In this document: positions 33,634 to 42,412 of the stretch, one piece after another
Layout: the number at the start of each line of letters is the position of its first letter
Position numbering within the stretch: position 1 is the first letter of the stretch
Origin: CAWFZT01 sp963820415
Lineage (GTDB): Bacteria > Chloroflexota > Anaerolineae > Anaerolineales > Anaerolineaceae
Assembly (NCBI GenBank): GCA_963820415.1
Contig: CAWFZT010000004.1
Coordinates: forward strand, 124,001-188,000
Direction: 5' to 3'
DNA: 64,000 nucleotides
Program-made: the position numbers and the translations under genes
The notes under the pieces: model-generated
Database searches by the model: none
Told to the model about the DNA's origin: nothing
The model's input: only the letters and a program-made list of their open reading frames with translations

Positions 33634-33705
33634 GCCCCCACGGGGATTCGAACCCCGGTTTTGGCCTTGAGAGGGCCACGTCCTGGGCCGCTAGACAATG
33701 GGGGC
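33633..33705 (-). tRNA. tRNA-Glu (anticodon CTC)
   Basis: A complete cloverleaf on the minus strand: acceptor GCCCCCA/TGGGGGC, D-arm GTCT...GGAC, anticodon stem TGGCC/GGCCA with loop CTCTCAA (anticodon CTC), variable AAAC, T-arm CGGGG-TTCGAAT-CCCCG, discriminator A. The 3' CCA is not encoded. It is the intact head of the tandem array that follows it downstream. Confidence 0.95.
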
Positions 33706-33748
33706 GGCAGTGGATTGAGATTTTATCATGAGCACTGAGGCTTGTCAA

Positions 33749-34705
33749 TCAAGATTGGCTCAGTTTAAGCGAGATACGCCCGCGTTCCACTTCCACCTTC
33801 AGGATTTCTACCTCGATCACCTGGCCTACCTGGAGCAGCGTCCCTGCCGGCATTTGCGTATGGTACAGTAGTCCATCCTGCTTGACGCCTACGTCGACGA
33901 AAGCCCCGAAATCGACCACGTTGCGCACGGTGCCTTTGAGGCGCATGCCAGTTACCAGGTCTTCCATCTTCAGCACGTCGCTGCGCAGGATTGGGGCAGG
34001 TGTATCCTGCCTGGGATCGCGTCCAGGACGTAATAATTGTTCCAGGATGTCGTTGAGCGTTAAAACCCCGCAACCCAACTGTTGGGCCAGTTTTTCCACA
34101 GGCACCACCGCCTGCAGTTTGCTGAAGGCATCTTTGCGCTGTTGGAAGCCGGAGTAGGGGGTGAGGGCAGCCCGCTGGAGCACAGCTTCGGCAACCGGAT
34201 AACTCTCCGGATGGATGGCCGAGGTGTCGAGCGGATTGGCGCCCGCCCGCACGCGCAAGAACCCGGCGCACTGCTCGAACGCCTTGGCGCCCAAACCGCC
34301 AACCTCCCGCAGCTCTTTACGGTTCTTGAAGCTGCCGTTCTCGTTGCGATACACGACGATCTTTTCGGCCAGTTTCGGCCCGATCCCGGCCACGTAAGCC
34401 AGTAATGCCGGCGAGGCAGTGTTCACATCTACGCCCACCCGGTTGACCGCATCTTCCGCCACCCCATCCAATGTAGATTTAAGCAATCCCTGGTCTACAT
34501 CGTGCTGGTAAAGGCCGACGCCGATTGAGCGCGGGTCGATCTTGACCAGCTCAGCCAGCGGGTCCTGAACGCGCCGGGCGATAGAGACTGCCCCACGCAG
34601 GGAAACATCCAGTTCAGGCATTTCCTGGCGCGCCAGCGGGCTGGCAGAATACACACTTGCGCCAGCTTCGTTCGTGATCAGGTATTTCACGCCTGGCAGG
34701 TTGTC
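33749..34705 (-). CDS. tex: Tex transcription accessory protein, C-terminal part (after frameshift)
   Basis: This continues the gene at 34614-35885 after a one-base shift near 34706-34708 (a CCC run on the coding strand). It opens with 'LPGVKYLITNEAGASVYSAS' and contains the helix-hairpin-helix region ('VNTASPALLAYVAGIGPKLAEKIV', 'FKNRKELREVGGLG') and the C-terminal S1 RNA-binding domain ('GMRLKGTVRNVVDFGAFVDVG'). Joined to the N-terminal part the protein is about 710 residues, a normal Tex length. Tex binds nucleic acid and affects transcription and expression of stress and virulence genes. Confidence 0.9.
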   Translation of the reverse strand, partial: DNLPGVKYLITNEAGASVYSASPLARQEMPELDVSLRGAVSIARRVQDPLAELVKIDPRSIGVGLYQHDVDQGLLKSTLDGVAEDAVNRVGVDVNTASPALLAYVAGIGPKLAEKIVVYRNENGSFKNRKELREVGGLGAKAFEQCAGFLRVRAGANPLDTSAIHPESYPVAEAVLQRAALTPYSGFQQRKDAFSKLQAVVPVEKLAQQLGCGVLTLNDILEQLLRPGRDPRQDTPAPILRSDVLKMEDLVTGMRLKGTVRNVVDFGAFVDVGVKQDGLLYHTQMPAGTLLQVGQVIEVEILKVEVERGRISLKLSQS

Positions 34706-35885
34706 GGGTAAGCTGGGCAGACAACTGCTCTGTTTCCCGTGAAGCTGTTCCATTGCCAATAGATATCAAGGTGACGTGATATTTCTCAATCAGTGTTTTC
34801 AGCTTCACCAGGGACTCATCCCATTTTTTCTGAGGCTCGTGGGGATAAATTGTGTCGGTGGCCAGCACCTTGCCGGTCGGATCGACCAGGGCTACTTTAC
34901 ACCCGGTGCGGAAGCCGGGATCCAGGCCCAATACCGTACGTCCTTCCAGCGGAGGCTGTCCAAGCAGGGCGCGCAGGTTATCAGCGAAAACGTGAATGGC
35001 ATGCTGCTGGGCTTTTATAGTTAATTCACGGCGAACGTCTCTCTCGATTGCTGGAAGAAGCAGGCGTTCTGCACAATCGTTGATCGCCAGTTCAAGCTGC
35101 TCACAGAAAGGGGAGCGGGGATCGGATCGAAAGGCGGTGCTGATCGCCTCCCGCCAATCACGCTCCATCACTCCCACCTGGACGCGCAAGACATCCTCGG
35201 CTTCGCCGCGGTCAATGGCAAGAATTTGGTGCGGTCGTAGATGATATACGCGTATCTCGTAGGCGTAGTACAGCTCATAAACCCGTTTTTCGTCCACGCC
35301 TTTAGGGCTCTTTTCAACTTTCATAGAAGCGAAACGCATGGCGCGCTCACGCGTGATCCGGCGCACGTCGGCGTGGTCGGAGATCGTTTCGGCAGCAATG
35401 TCCCGGGCGCCGGCCAGCGCATCCTCTACCGTAGTAACCTGTGCATTGAGGAATCCCTGGGCGACCTTTTCTACGGTTGCAGTGATGCGTGACTGTTTGA
35501 GGATAAAATTTGCCAGTCCCTGCAGACCTTTTTCGCGAGCGATGCTGGCACGTGTGCGCCGCTTGGGTTTATAGGGAGCGTACAGGTCTTCCAGGGCAGT
35601 CCTGTTCTCAGTAGCATTGATTTTGTCCTCTAGCTCGGGGGTGAGCTTTCCTTGCTGGGTGATGGAAGCCAAAACAGCTGCTCGCCTTTCATCCAGGCTG
35701 CGCAGTCGTTCGGTCTCACCCTGTACCTGGCGGAGTTGTTCCTCATCCAGGGTGCCGGTCATTTCTTTGCGGTAGCGGGCGATGAAAGGCACCGTATTGC
35801 CGCTGTCCAGCAGCTCAATGGTGGCCTTCACCTGGCCCGGTTTCAGATTGAGAGTCTTAGCAATGAGGATAGAGTAATCAATCAC
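34706..35885 (-). CDS. tex: Tex transcription accessory protein, N-terminal part (frameshifted)
   Basis: The N-terminal part of Tex, starting at ATG 35885 (MIDYSILIAKTLNLKPGQV). It has the N-terminal helical region with 'TVPFIARYRKEMTGTLDEEQLR' and the YqgF/RNase H-like domain with 'VLGLDPGFRTGCKVALVD' and 'LISIGNGTASRETEQL'. Past 34706 the frame runs into unrelated sequence, while the conserved sequence continues in another frame (see the C-terminal part). A one-base insertion is the simplest cause. Tex is widely conserved, so a sequence error is more likely than loss. Confidence 0.9.
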
Positions 35886-35963
35886 AGGCTTCTTTCCAAG
35901 GGGAATATTGTTTTCAAGTTATCTCCGATGAACCGGAATTGTATCGAGCGAAGGAAGGCTCAT

Positions 35964-36048
35964 CGGGATTTACGGTGGAAGGTCCCCAGATTTTGGGGTG
36001 CCATGACACCCCAAAATCTGGGAGTTCACCACGGCTCTTCCCAGAGAA
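35964..36048. repeat. Palindromic intergenic element, copy C
   Basis: The core is CCCAGATTTTGGGGTG (35985-36000), 6 bp, CACCCCAAAATCTGGG (36007-36022). Its flank TTCACCACGGCTCTTCCCAGAGAA is the reverse of the left flank of copies A and D, so it is inserted in the opposite orientation. It lies between the divergent tex and PIN-TRAM genes. The rest of this 343-bp gap shows only AT-rich promoter-like sequence near 36,090-36,200. Confidence 0.85.
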
Positions 36049-36227
36049 CCCGAAGGAAATTGTACTGGATTTTTCGAGAATCGAGTGATTCTTTACAAAT
36101 CTGATATACTACTTATTAACTTTTAATTGACTCGCAATCTTACTCGTGATATTATCTTAAAGAATTGCAATCATCTATCTTATTGCGGGATTGATCTTTA
36201 ACAATCTGGAAAGAAAGGACTGGATGA

Positions 36228-37316
36228 ATGAGTACTGAATTTATTATTCGTCTCATCGGAATGATTGTATTTACGACGATCGGTGTTGCCTGGGGCACCT
36301 CACTTGGTAGAATGGCGAACGTCAACCCAACCCAGAACACCATGAGTATTGAACAATATGCGATCATCATTGGCCTTGTTGGCGCGCTGGCTGGAATTAT
36401 CCTGACCCCATTTATTACCAACCGACCGATTCGGGCTCTGCGAGCCCTGCTAACCCGCATTTCAGCTCAGGCTTTGTTCTCATCATTATTGGGGCTGGTT
36501 GTTGGCTTGCTCATCGCTGCGCTGCTGGCGTTCCCCATCTCCTTGCTGCCCAATCCTTTTGGTGAAGTCTTACCCTTCGTTGGAGTGATAGTGTTTGGGT
36601 ATCTGGGAGTCGCTATTTTTGCGATGCGGCAAGGCGATTTGTTCTCGGTCATCTCGACTTTTTCAAATCGAAGTGCCCCTGAAGGAGCGGAAACGGGCGG
36701 AAAGCTGGGAGACAATCGCACAATCCTTTTAGATACCAGTGTTATCATCGATGGTCGTATTGCCGATATTGCCCGAACAGGTTTTCTGCCGGGCTCGCTT
36801 TTGATTCCACGCTTTGTATTGAATGAGCTGCAATATATTGCCGACTCAGCCGATAGCCTGCGCCGGCAGCGCGGCCGGCGTGGAATGGAGGTCCTGTCGC
36901 AGTTGCAGAAAGAGCCGTTGATCCCAGTGCGTCTGAGCGATATTGATGTCGAAGGGGTGCGAGAGGTGGATGATAAACTGATCATCCTGGCGCGACAGTT
37001 GCGCTGTCCCATCCTTACAAACGATTACAACCTCAACCGCATTGCTGAGCTGCAGGGAGTTTCCATCCTCAATGTTAACGAGTTGGCCAATGCGGTGAAG
37101 TCGGTGCTGCTTCCTGGCGAAGCTTTGATTGTGCGCGTCATCCAGGAAGGAAAAGAAATGAACCAGGGGGTCGGTTATATGGATGACGGGACTATGGTGG
37201 TAATCGAGAATGGGCGCAATTTTATGAACCAGGAAGTAGCTGTTATCGTTACCAAGGTACTGCAGACCACTGCAGGAAGGATGATTTTTGCCCGGCCAGA
37301 AGACAGCAATGGCTAA
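36228..37316 (+). CDS. Membrane PIN-TRAM domain nuclease-like protein (YacL type)
   Basis: A 362-residue protein. The N-terminal ~135 residues form four membrane helices. The PIN domain (about 165-285) has its acidic residues in 'ILLDTSVIIDGRIADIA', 'FVLNEL', 'EVDDKLIILA' and 'ILTNDYNLNRIA'. A TRAM RNA-binding domain ends the protein ('LPGEALIVRVIQEGKEMNQGVGY', 'GTMVVIENG'). This is the YacL-like family, thought to be a membrane-tethered RNase. It is followed after 23 bp by cysS, a neighbour often seen with this family. Confidence 0.9.
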   Translation: MSTEFIIRLIGMIVFTTIGVAWGTSLGRMANVNPTQNTMSIEQYAIIIGLVGALAGIILTPFITNRPIRALRALLTRISAQALFSSLLGLVVGLLIAALLAFPISLLPNPFGEVLPFVGVIVFGYLGVAIFAMRQGDLFSVISTFSNRSAPEGAETGGKLGDNRTILLDTSVIIDGRIADIARTGFLPGSLLIPRFVLNELQYIADSADSLRRQRGRRGMEVLSQLQKEPLIPVRLSDIDVEGVREVDDKLIILARQLRCPILTNDYNLNRIAELQGVSILNVNELANAVKSVLLPGEALIVRVIQEGKEMNQGVGYMDDGTMVVIENGRNFMNQEVAVIVTKVLQTTAGRMIFARPEDSNG

Positions 37317-37339
37317 GGTTATTCTTCAGGAGAAATAGA

Positions 37340-38734
37340 ATGAGTTTTAGAGTGTACAGCACCCTCTCCCGAAAGAAGGAAGAGTTTGTCACGCTGGAGC
37401 CGGGAAAAGTCCGCATGTACGTGTGCGGCGTGACCGTTTACAGCAAAGCCCACGTCGGGCACGCTATGTTTGCCTTGGTTTTTGATATGATCCGCCGCTA
37501 CCTGGTCTATCGAGGTTACCAGGTTCGCCATGTGATGAATTTTACCGATGTGGATGACAAAATTATTATGCGTGCCAACCAGATGGGCATGGATCCTCTT
37601 GCCCTGTCGGAAGGGTATATTCACGAATTTCAGAAGAATCTGAGCGATCTCAATATTTTGCCGCCCACGGTGGCGCCGCGCGCTACCCAGGAGATCGCCC
37701 AGATTGTTACCATGATCAAGGGTCTGATCGATCACGGGTTTGCCTACGCCATGGACGGGGATGTCTATTTTCGGGTAAAAAAGGACCCTGAATACGGTAA
37801 ACTCTCCGGCCGAAAACTGGATGATATGCAGGCTGGGGCGAGGATCGAAATCGACCAACGCAAAGAGCATCCCATGGATTTTGCCCTGTGGAAAGGGGCG
37901 CGTCCTGGCGAGCCTTTTTGGGACAGTCCCTGGGGCAATGGCCGCCCCGGCTGGCACATCGAATGCTCAGCGATGAATTTGCATCATCTTGGCGAACAGA
38001 TCGATATCCATGGTGGTGGCAACGATCTCATCTTTCCCCACCACGAAAACGAGATTGCCCAGACGGAAAGTTTTACAGGGAAACCTTTTGCGCGTTATTG
38101 GATCCACAACGGTATGCTGCAACTCGGCGGGGAGAAGATGTCCAAGTCTCTCGGTAACCTGGTAACCATCGAAGATTTTCTCTCCAGTCACAGCGCGGAT
38201 GCCTTGCGCCTGATGATCTTAAATTCGGGATATCGTGGGCCGCTGACTTTCACGGAAGAGGTGATTGGCCAGTCAGAGCGCGGCCTGGAGCGCATGCATT
38301 CCGCCTTGCGATCGGAACTGCCCGGCGCCAAGGGCGCGCCTTCCCTGGCGGCGCTCGACCGGCAAGTTCAGGCCACCCGGGAGGGTTTCGGCGAGACGAT
38401 GGATGACGATTTCAATTCAGCGGGCGCCCTGGCTGCCCTGTTCGACTTGGTACGCGAGATCAACCAGGCGCGGGCGGATGGCGCAACCGGCGCCGAGCTC
38501 AAGCCGGCTCAGGATTTATTACGCGAGCTGACCGGTGTGCTTGGATTGACCATGAAAGAAGCAATTACCGGCGACCATACAGCTAAACCTTTTATCGATA
38601 TACTGGTTGAACTGCGCCTGGAGCTGCGCAAACAGAAACAATACACCCTGGGAGATATGGTGCGTGAAAGGTTGACAAAGCTTGGGGTGATTCTGGAAGA
38701 CAGCAAAGGAGGCACGACCTGGCGCTGGGGCTAG
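37340..38734 (+). CDS. cysS: Cysteinyl-tRNA synthetase
   Basis: A 464-residue class I aminoacyl-tRNA synthetase. The N-terminal zinc-binding Cys in 'MYVCGVTVYSKAHVGHA' includes the HIGH-type motif HVGH, followed by 'NFTDVDDKII'. Zinc ligands continue in 'WHIECSAM' and 'DLIFPHHENEIAQ'. The KMSKS loop is 'GGEKMSKSLGN' at about 265. It attaches cysteine to tRNA-Cys in the cytoplasm. Slightly shorter than the E. coli enzyme, but complete. Confidence 0.97.
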   Translation: MSFRVYSTLSRKKEEFVTLEPGKVRMYVCGVTVYSKAHVGHAMFALVFDMIRRYLVYRGYQVRHVMNFTDVDDKIIMRANQMGMDPLALSEGYIHEFQKNLSDLNILPPTVAPRATQEIAQIVTMIKGLIDHGFAYAMDGDVYFRVKKDPEYGKLSGRKLDDMQAGARIEIDQRKEHPMDFALWKGARPGEPFWDSPWGNGRPGWHIECSAMNLHHLGEQIDIHGGGNDLIFPHHENEIAQTESFTGKPFARYWIHNGMLQLGGEKMSKSLGNLVTIEDFLSSHSADALRLMILNSGYRGPLTFTEEVIGQSERGLERMHSALRSELPGAKGAPSLAALDRQVQATREGFGETMDDDFNSAGALAALFDLVREINQARADGATGAELKPAQDLLRELTGVLGLTMKEAITGDHTAKPFIDILVELRLELRKQKQYTLGDMVRERLTKLGVILEDSKGGTTWRWG

Positions 38735-38814
38735 GCGCCGGGCGCGAGAGCCCTGACAAATCCCGTTGGCAGGGAGGCGGCTGATTTTCCCGTGCGAGAC
38801 AAGGTAAGCTCTTG

Positions 38815-39564
38815 ATGAAAGAATGGATAGTGGGTCGCAATCCAGTTTACGAAGTGCTCACCACCGGGCGCCGCCAGATGTTCCGCCTTCAGGTTGCCAG
38901 GGGGGTGGATGAAAAAGGGCGTATCGTTGAAATTTTACGGCTGGCCCAGAAAAAACGCCTCCTGATCGAAAGAGTAGATCGCGCCCAACTGAACCCATAC
39001 GGAGAAAATCCCCAGGGGGTGGCAGTTGAAGTGAGTGGTTATCCTTATATGGGTTTTCAGGACATCCTCGACCTGGCTGAACAGCGCCAGGAAGCCCTTT
39101 TCGTCCTGATCCTGGATGTCATCCAGGACCCACAGAACCTGGGGACACTGCTGCGCACTGCCGAAGCAGTCGGGGTGGATGGGGTGCTGATGCCATTGCG
39201 CCGGGCTGCCGAGGTTACCCCGGCGGTCGTACGCGCTTCGGCGGGGGCCAGCGAGCATTTAATCGTCGTCCAGGCCAACCTGGCCCAGGCGATCTCTTCG
39301 CTGAAAGAAGCCGGCGCCTGGATAGTCGGCCTGGATGGTGGTCCGGAAGCCATACCGGTCGAGCAAGCGCGCCTGGATGGGGCGCTGGCGCTGGTGGTCG
39401 GTAATGAAGGCGAAGGCTTGCGCAGTCTGGTGCGCCAGTCTTGTGATTTCCTGGTGCGACTGCCGATGGTAGGAAAAGTCGAATCACTCAACGCCGCCGT
39501 AGCGGGTTCGGTGGCGCTTTACCTGGCGCTGCAAGCCAGAAACCGGATGAAGCCAGTCTACTGA
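38815..39564 (+). CDS. rlmB: 23S rRNA (guanosine2251-2'-O)-methyltransferase RlmB-like
   Basis: A SpoU-type methyltransferase of about 249 residues. The ATG at 38815 is preferred to the adjacent TTG. The N-terminal substrate-binding domain ('EWIVGRNPVYEVL') is followed by the SPOUT domain with motif 1 'LDVIQDPQNLGTLLRTAEAVG', motif 2 'ALVVGNEGEGL' and motif 3 'LPMVGKVESLNAAVAGSVALY'. It 2'-O-methylates a guanosine in 23S rRNA. It lies just after cysS, a common pairing. Confidence 0.93.
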   Translation: MKEWIVGRNPVYEVLTTGRRQMFRLQVARGVDEKGRIVEILRLAQKKRLLIERVDRAQLNPYGENPQGVAVEVSGYPYMGFQDILDLAEQRQEALFVLILDVIQDPQNLGTLLRTAEAVGVDGVLMPLRRAAEVTPAVVRASAGASEHLIVVQANLAQAISSLKEAGAWIVGLDGGPEAIPVEQARLDGALALVVGNEGEGLRSLVRQSCDFLVRLPMVGKVESLNAAVAGSVALYLALQARNRMKPVY

Positions 39565-39905
39565 CCTCCGACGGGTTATCTGCCTGGCAAATGCTGTCTG
39601 CATTGGGCGGGATTCGCCAGAATACCTCAGCTTCCTGCTGGAAATGCCCCAACAGTATGGCGATCTGGTGCGTTTTTCTGTACCGCGCCAGGAAGCCTTC
39701 CTGGTCAACCGGCCTGAGTATATCAAAAATATCTTGCAGGACAATCATCGCAACTACACCAAGCGCACCATCCAGTATGACGCCCTGGCGCAGATCACCG
39801 GGCGTGGGTTGCTGACCGCAGACGGCGAATGCTGGTTCCGCAACCGGAGATTAGAACAGCCGGCCTTTGCCCATTCTCGTTTGGTTGATAACATTTACAG
39901 AAAGC
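39565..39905 (+). pseudogene. Cytochrome P450 N-terminal remnant
   Basis: Only about the first 110 residues of a P450 are readable: 'GRDSPEYLSFLLEMPQQYGD', 'LVNRPEYIKNILQDNHRNY', 'TKRTIQYDALAQITGRGLLT' and 'NRRLEQPAFAHSRLV'. The frame then breaks at about 39,890 and no I-helix, ExxR or heme-binding Cys follows before the next gene. The remaining ~300 residues are gone. It starts directly after rlmB. This is a decayed gene. Confidence 0.7.
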
Positions 39906-40044
39906 AGGGCAGTCATTTCGGTGTTTGTAATGACTTTGGCTAAAGAGGCAGGCTGTATTTGCGCCTGCCAGTCTTCCAGGAAGGCTAGAAAAGGATGTGC
40001 TAAAATTGGACATCCGCTAAATTAAATTCCTTGGAGACACTATC

Positions 40045-41127
40045 GTGCAACCGTTGACCGGATTCGAACGTATTGACCATATTTTGCACCGCCAGCCAGT
40101 AGACCGGATCGGTGTTTTCGAGCATTTTTGGAATGATACCTATCGCACCTGGCAGGAAAAAGGGTTTATCCAACCCGAAGAATCCTACGAGGATCATTTT
40201 GGTTACGACCTGGAGCTTTTTTGGCCTTTCAACTTGACGGCCGACCTCGATTTTATCCCACAAACCATCGAAGAGACCCAAGAAACCATTTTACAAAGAG
40301 ATGGAAACGGAGCCTTGCTGCGCCGCCATAAACTGCATGACAGTACCCCTGAGCACGTCGATTTCCTGGTCAAGGATCGCCGGGGTTGGGAGGAACACAT
40401 CAAGCCGTTATTGACGCCAGATCCTCGCCGGATTGATTTTCCCGGCTACCGAAAGGCCAAGCGACATGCCGCTGAGCATAAGCGTTTTTTTGCCTGGTCG
40501 GGGATCAACGTTTTTGAATCGATGCATCCGATGTGCGGACATGAATTTATGTTGATGGGGATGGCGTTGGACCCGGATTGGGTGAAGGACATGGTTGAGA
40601 CTTATTCTCAGTTAACCTTGCAGTTACAGGAAATTCTTTTCGCCCAGGAAGGTTACCCGGATGGCATCTGGTACTACGAGGATATGGGGTACAAACAGCA
40701 CCCTTTCATGTCTCCAAGAATGTACCGTGAGATCGTCCAGCCCGGGCACAGCCTGACTATCGGGTGGGCGCACAGCCATAAGATGCCTGTGATCATGCAT
40801 TCCTGCGGTTTTGTAGAGCCGCTTGTCCCGGGCATGCTGGAGGCGGGGATCGACTGCCTGCAGGTGATTGAAGTCAAAGCCGGGATGGACCTGCTTCGCC
40901 TTTACCAGAATTATGGAGATGTGCTTTCTTTCATGGGTGGTATTGACGTACGCGTGATGTACAACAATGACCGGAGGGAAATCGATGCAGAGCTGGAAAA
41001 GAAAATCCCGGTTGTGAAGGGTAAATATGGGTATGTACTGCACAGCGACCATTCCATCCCCAGTAATGTCGATCATGATGTCTATCGCTACTTCATTGAT
41101 AAAGGCCTGCAATTAGGCACTTATTAG
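40045..41127 (+). CDS. Uroporphyrinogen decarboxylase-like (URO-D family) protein
   Basis: A 360-residue URO-D-fold protein starting at GTG 40045 with GGAG upstream. 'QPLTGFERIDHILHRQPVDRI' at the N-terminus, 'WYYEDMGYKQHPFMSPRMYRE', 'HSHKMPVIMHSCGFVEPL' and 'LQVIEVKAGMDLLRLYQNYGDV' match the branch of URO-D homologues related to corrinoid methyltransferases (MtaA/CmuA) rather than true HemE. The His-x-Cys in 'MHSCG' is the metal-type site of those methyltransferases. It may move a methyl group or act on a sugar-linked substrate, given the glycosidase 20 bp downstream. Confidence 0.78.
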   Translation: MQPLTGFERIDHILHRQPVDRIGVFEHFWNDTYRTWQEKGFIQPEESYEDHFGYDLELFWPFNLTADLDFIPQTIEETQETILQRDGNGALLRRHKLHDSTPEHVDFLVKDRRGWEEHIKPLLTPDPRRIDFPGYRKAKRHAAEHKRFFAWSGINVFESMHPMCGHEFMLMGMALDPDWVKDMVETYSQLTLQLQEILFAQEGYPDGIWYYEDMGYKQHPFMSPRMYREIVQPGHSLTIGWAHSHKMPVIMHSCGFVEPLVPGMLEAGIDCLQVIEVKAGMDLLRLYQNYGDVLSFMGGIDVRVMYNNDRREIDAELEKKIPVVKGKYGYVLHSDHSIPSNVDHDVYRYFIDKGLQLGTY

Positions 41128-41146
41128 AAAAATCTGGGAGGTAAAA

Positions 41147-42406
41147 GTGAGTAAATTCGAAGGCCCGCTCAAAGTCAGCTCGAATGGACGGTATTTTATT
41201 GACGCCAAAAGCCAGCCTTATTTCTGGTTAGGTGATACTGCCTGGCCGTTATTTGGTCAATATTCCCTGGAAGAAGCGCAGAAATACTTCGCAAACCGGG
41301 CTCGCAAGGGTTTTTCGGTCATCCAGAGTGTGCTCGCCTGGGGAGGTGGGACCGGGTTTGAAGACCGCTGGCCCGGAGCCAATTTCGAAGGGAATCGTCC
41401 CTGGCTGGATGGGCCTCGCCATCCAAATGAAGTGTATTTTCTCCATGTCGACCGCCTGTTCAAAATTGCCGAAGAACAAAATCTTGTGCTGGCGGCGCTG
41501 CCTACCTGGGGATATTATGTCAACGACATCCACACATTCGATGAAGAAGCCGCTTATATCTACGGCGTGTGGTTGGGGCAGCGTTATAAACACCAACCGA
41601 ACCTGGTGTGGGTCAACGGCGGCGACCGGATTGCTACCGGGAATGAAAGTATTTACAGGGCGCTGGCGCATGGCTTACGCGATGGAGATGGCGGTGCTCA
41701 CCTGATCTCCTACCATCCCTGCGGTTGGAGATCCTCAGCTCAATACTTTCATGAAGACGACTGGCTGGATTTCAACATGATCCAAACCTGGACAGAATGG
41801 TCTAAAATCTATGCGGCTGTACTGGCGGATACATTTCTGACCCCGGTAAAACCGGTGGTACTGGCCGAAGGAGCTTACGAAAATGGGCCCGAATATCCCC
41901 AGGGCCCGATCTCTCCGCTGATCGTCAGGCGCCAGGCCTGGTGGGCCTTCATGGCAGGCGGTTATTTCACTTATGGGCAAAACCAGATGTGGCGCATGGA
42001 GCCAGGCTGGATGGAGACTTTCGATACTCCTGGCGCTGGTCACATGGCCATTTTCAAGCAGGCGGCAGTCTCGTATCCCTGGTGGAAACGCGTGCCGGAC
42101 CAGGGCCTTTTCGCCAGTGGAATAGGCAGTGAAAGGGCTCTGAATACTGCCGTAAGGTCCCGGGATGGAGAATGGGCGATGATTTACCTCAGCAGTCCTT
42201 GCAACGTTCAGCTCCACCTGGATAAGATTGTCACACGGCAGGTCAAGGTGCGCTGGGTCAACCCGCAGGATGGCTCGGAAAAAGAGGCTGGAATATTCCC
42301 CACGGGAAACTTGTTGGCAGGAAAAACATTTCCTGAAGGCAAGAAACAGTGGTTTTCTACACCTGATTTCTGGGAAGACGCTTTGCTGGTCCTGGATGGA
42401 CTGTAG
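41147..42406 (+). CDS. DUF4038/GH140-like glycoside hydrolase
   Basis: A 419-residue protein, GTG start with GGGAGG upstream. 'VSSNGRYFIDAKSQPYFWLGDTAW' is the start of DUF4038 TIM-barrel glycosidases (GH140-related, including apiosidases). 'LVWVNGGDR' and 'PVVLAEGAYENGP' carry likely catalytic acidic residues. The C-terminal part (from about 340) resembles the collagen-binding-like beta domain that often follows. No signal peptide is seen, so it would act inside the cell on short oligosaccharides. It is probably co-transcribed with the URO-D gene. Confidence 0.82.
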   Translation: MSKFEGPLKVSSNGRYFIDAKSQPYFWLGDTAWPLFGQYSLEEAQKYFANRARKGFSVIQSVLAWGGGTGFEDRWPGANFEGNRPWLDGPRHPNEVYFLHVDRLFKIAEEQNLVLAALPTWGYYVNDIHTFDEEAAYIYGVWLGQRYKHQPNLVWVNGGDRIATGNESIYRALAHGLRDGDGGAHLISYHPCGWRSSAQYFHEDDWLDFNMIQTWTEWSKIYAAVLADTFLTPVKPVVLAEGAYENGPEYPQGPISPLIVRRQAWWAFMAGGYFTYGQNQMWRMEPGWMETFDTPGAGHMAIFKQAAVSYPWWKRVPDQGLFASGIGSERALNTAVRSRDGEWAMIYLSSPCNVQLHLDKIVTRQVKVRWVNPQDGSEKEAGIFPTGNLLAGKTFPEGKKQWFSTPDFWEDALLVLDGL

Positions 42407-42412
42407 CCAGGC

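Noticed and set aside
33067..33748. Long repetitive reading frames (up to 200 codons) through the tRNA-derived array
   Set aside because: The 105-bp period is a multiple of three, so frames stay open by chance of design; the repeats are tRNA-derived and no ribosome site precedes them.
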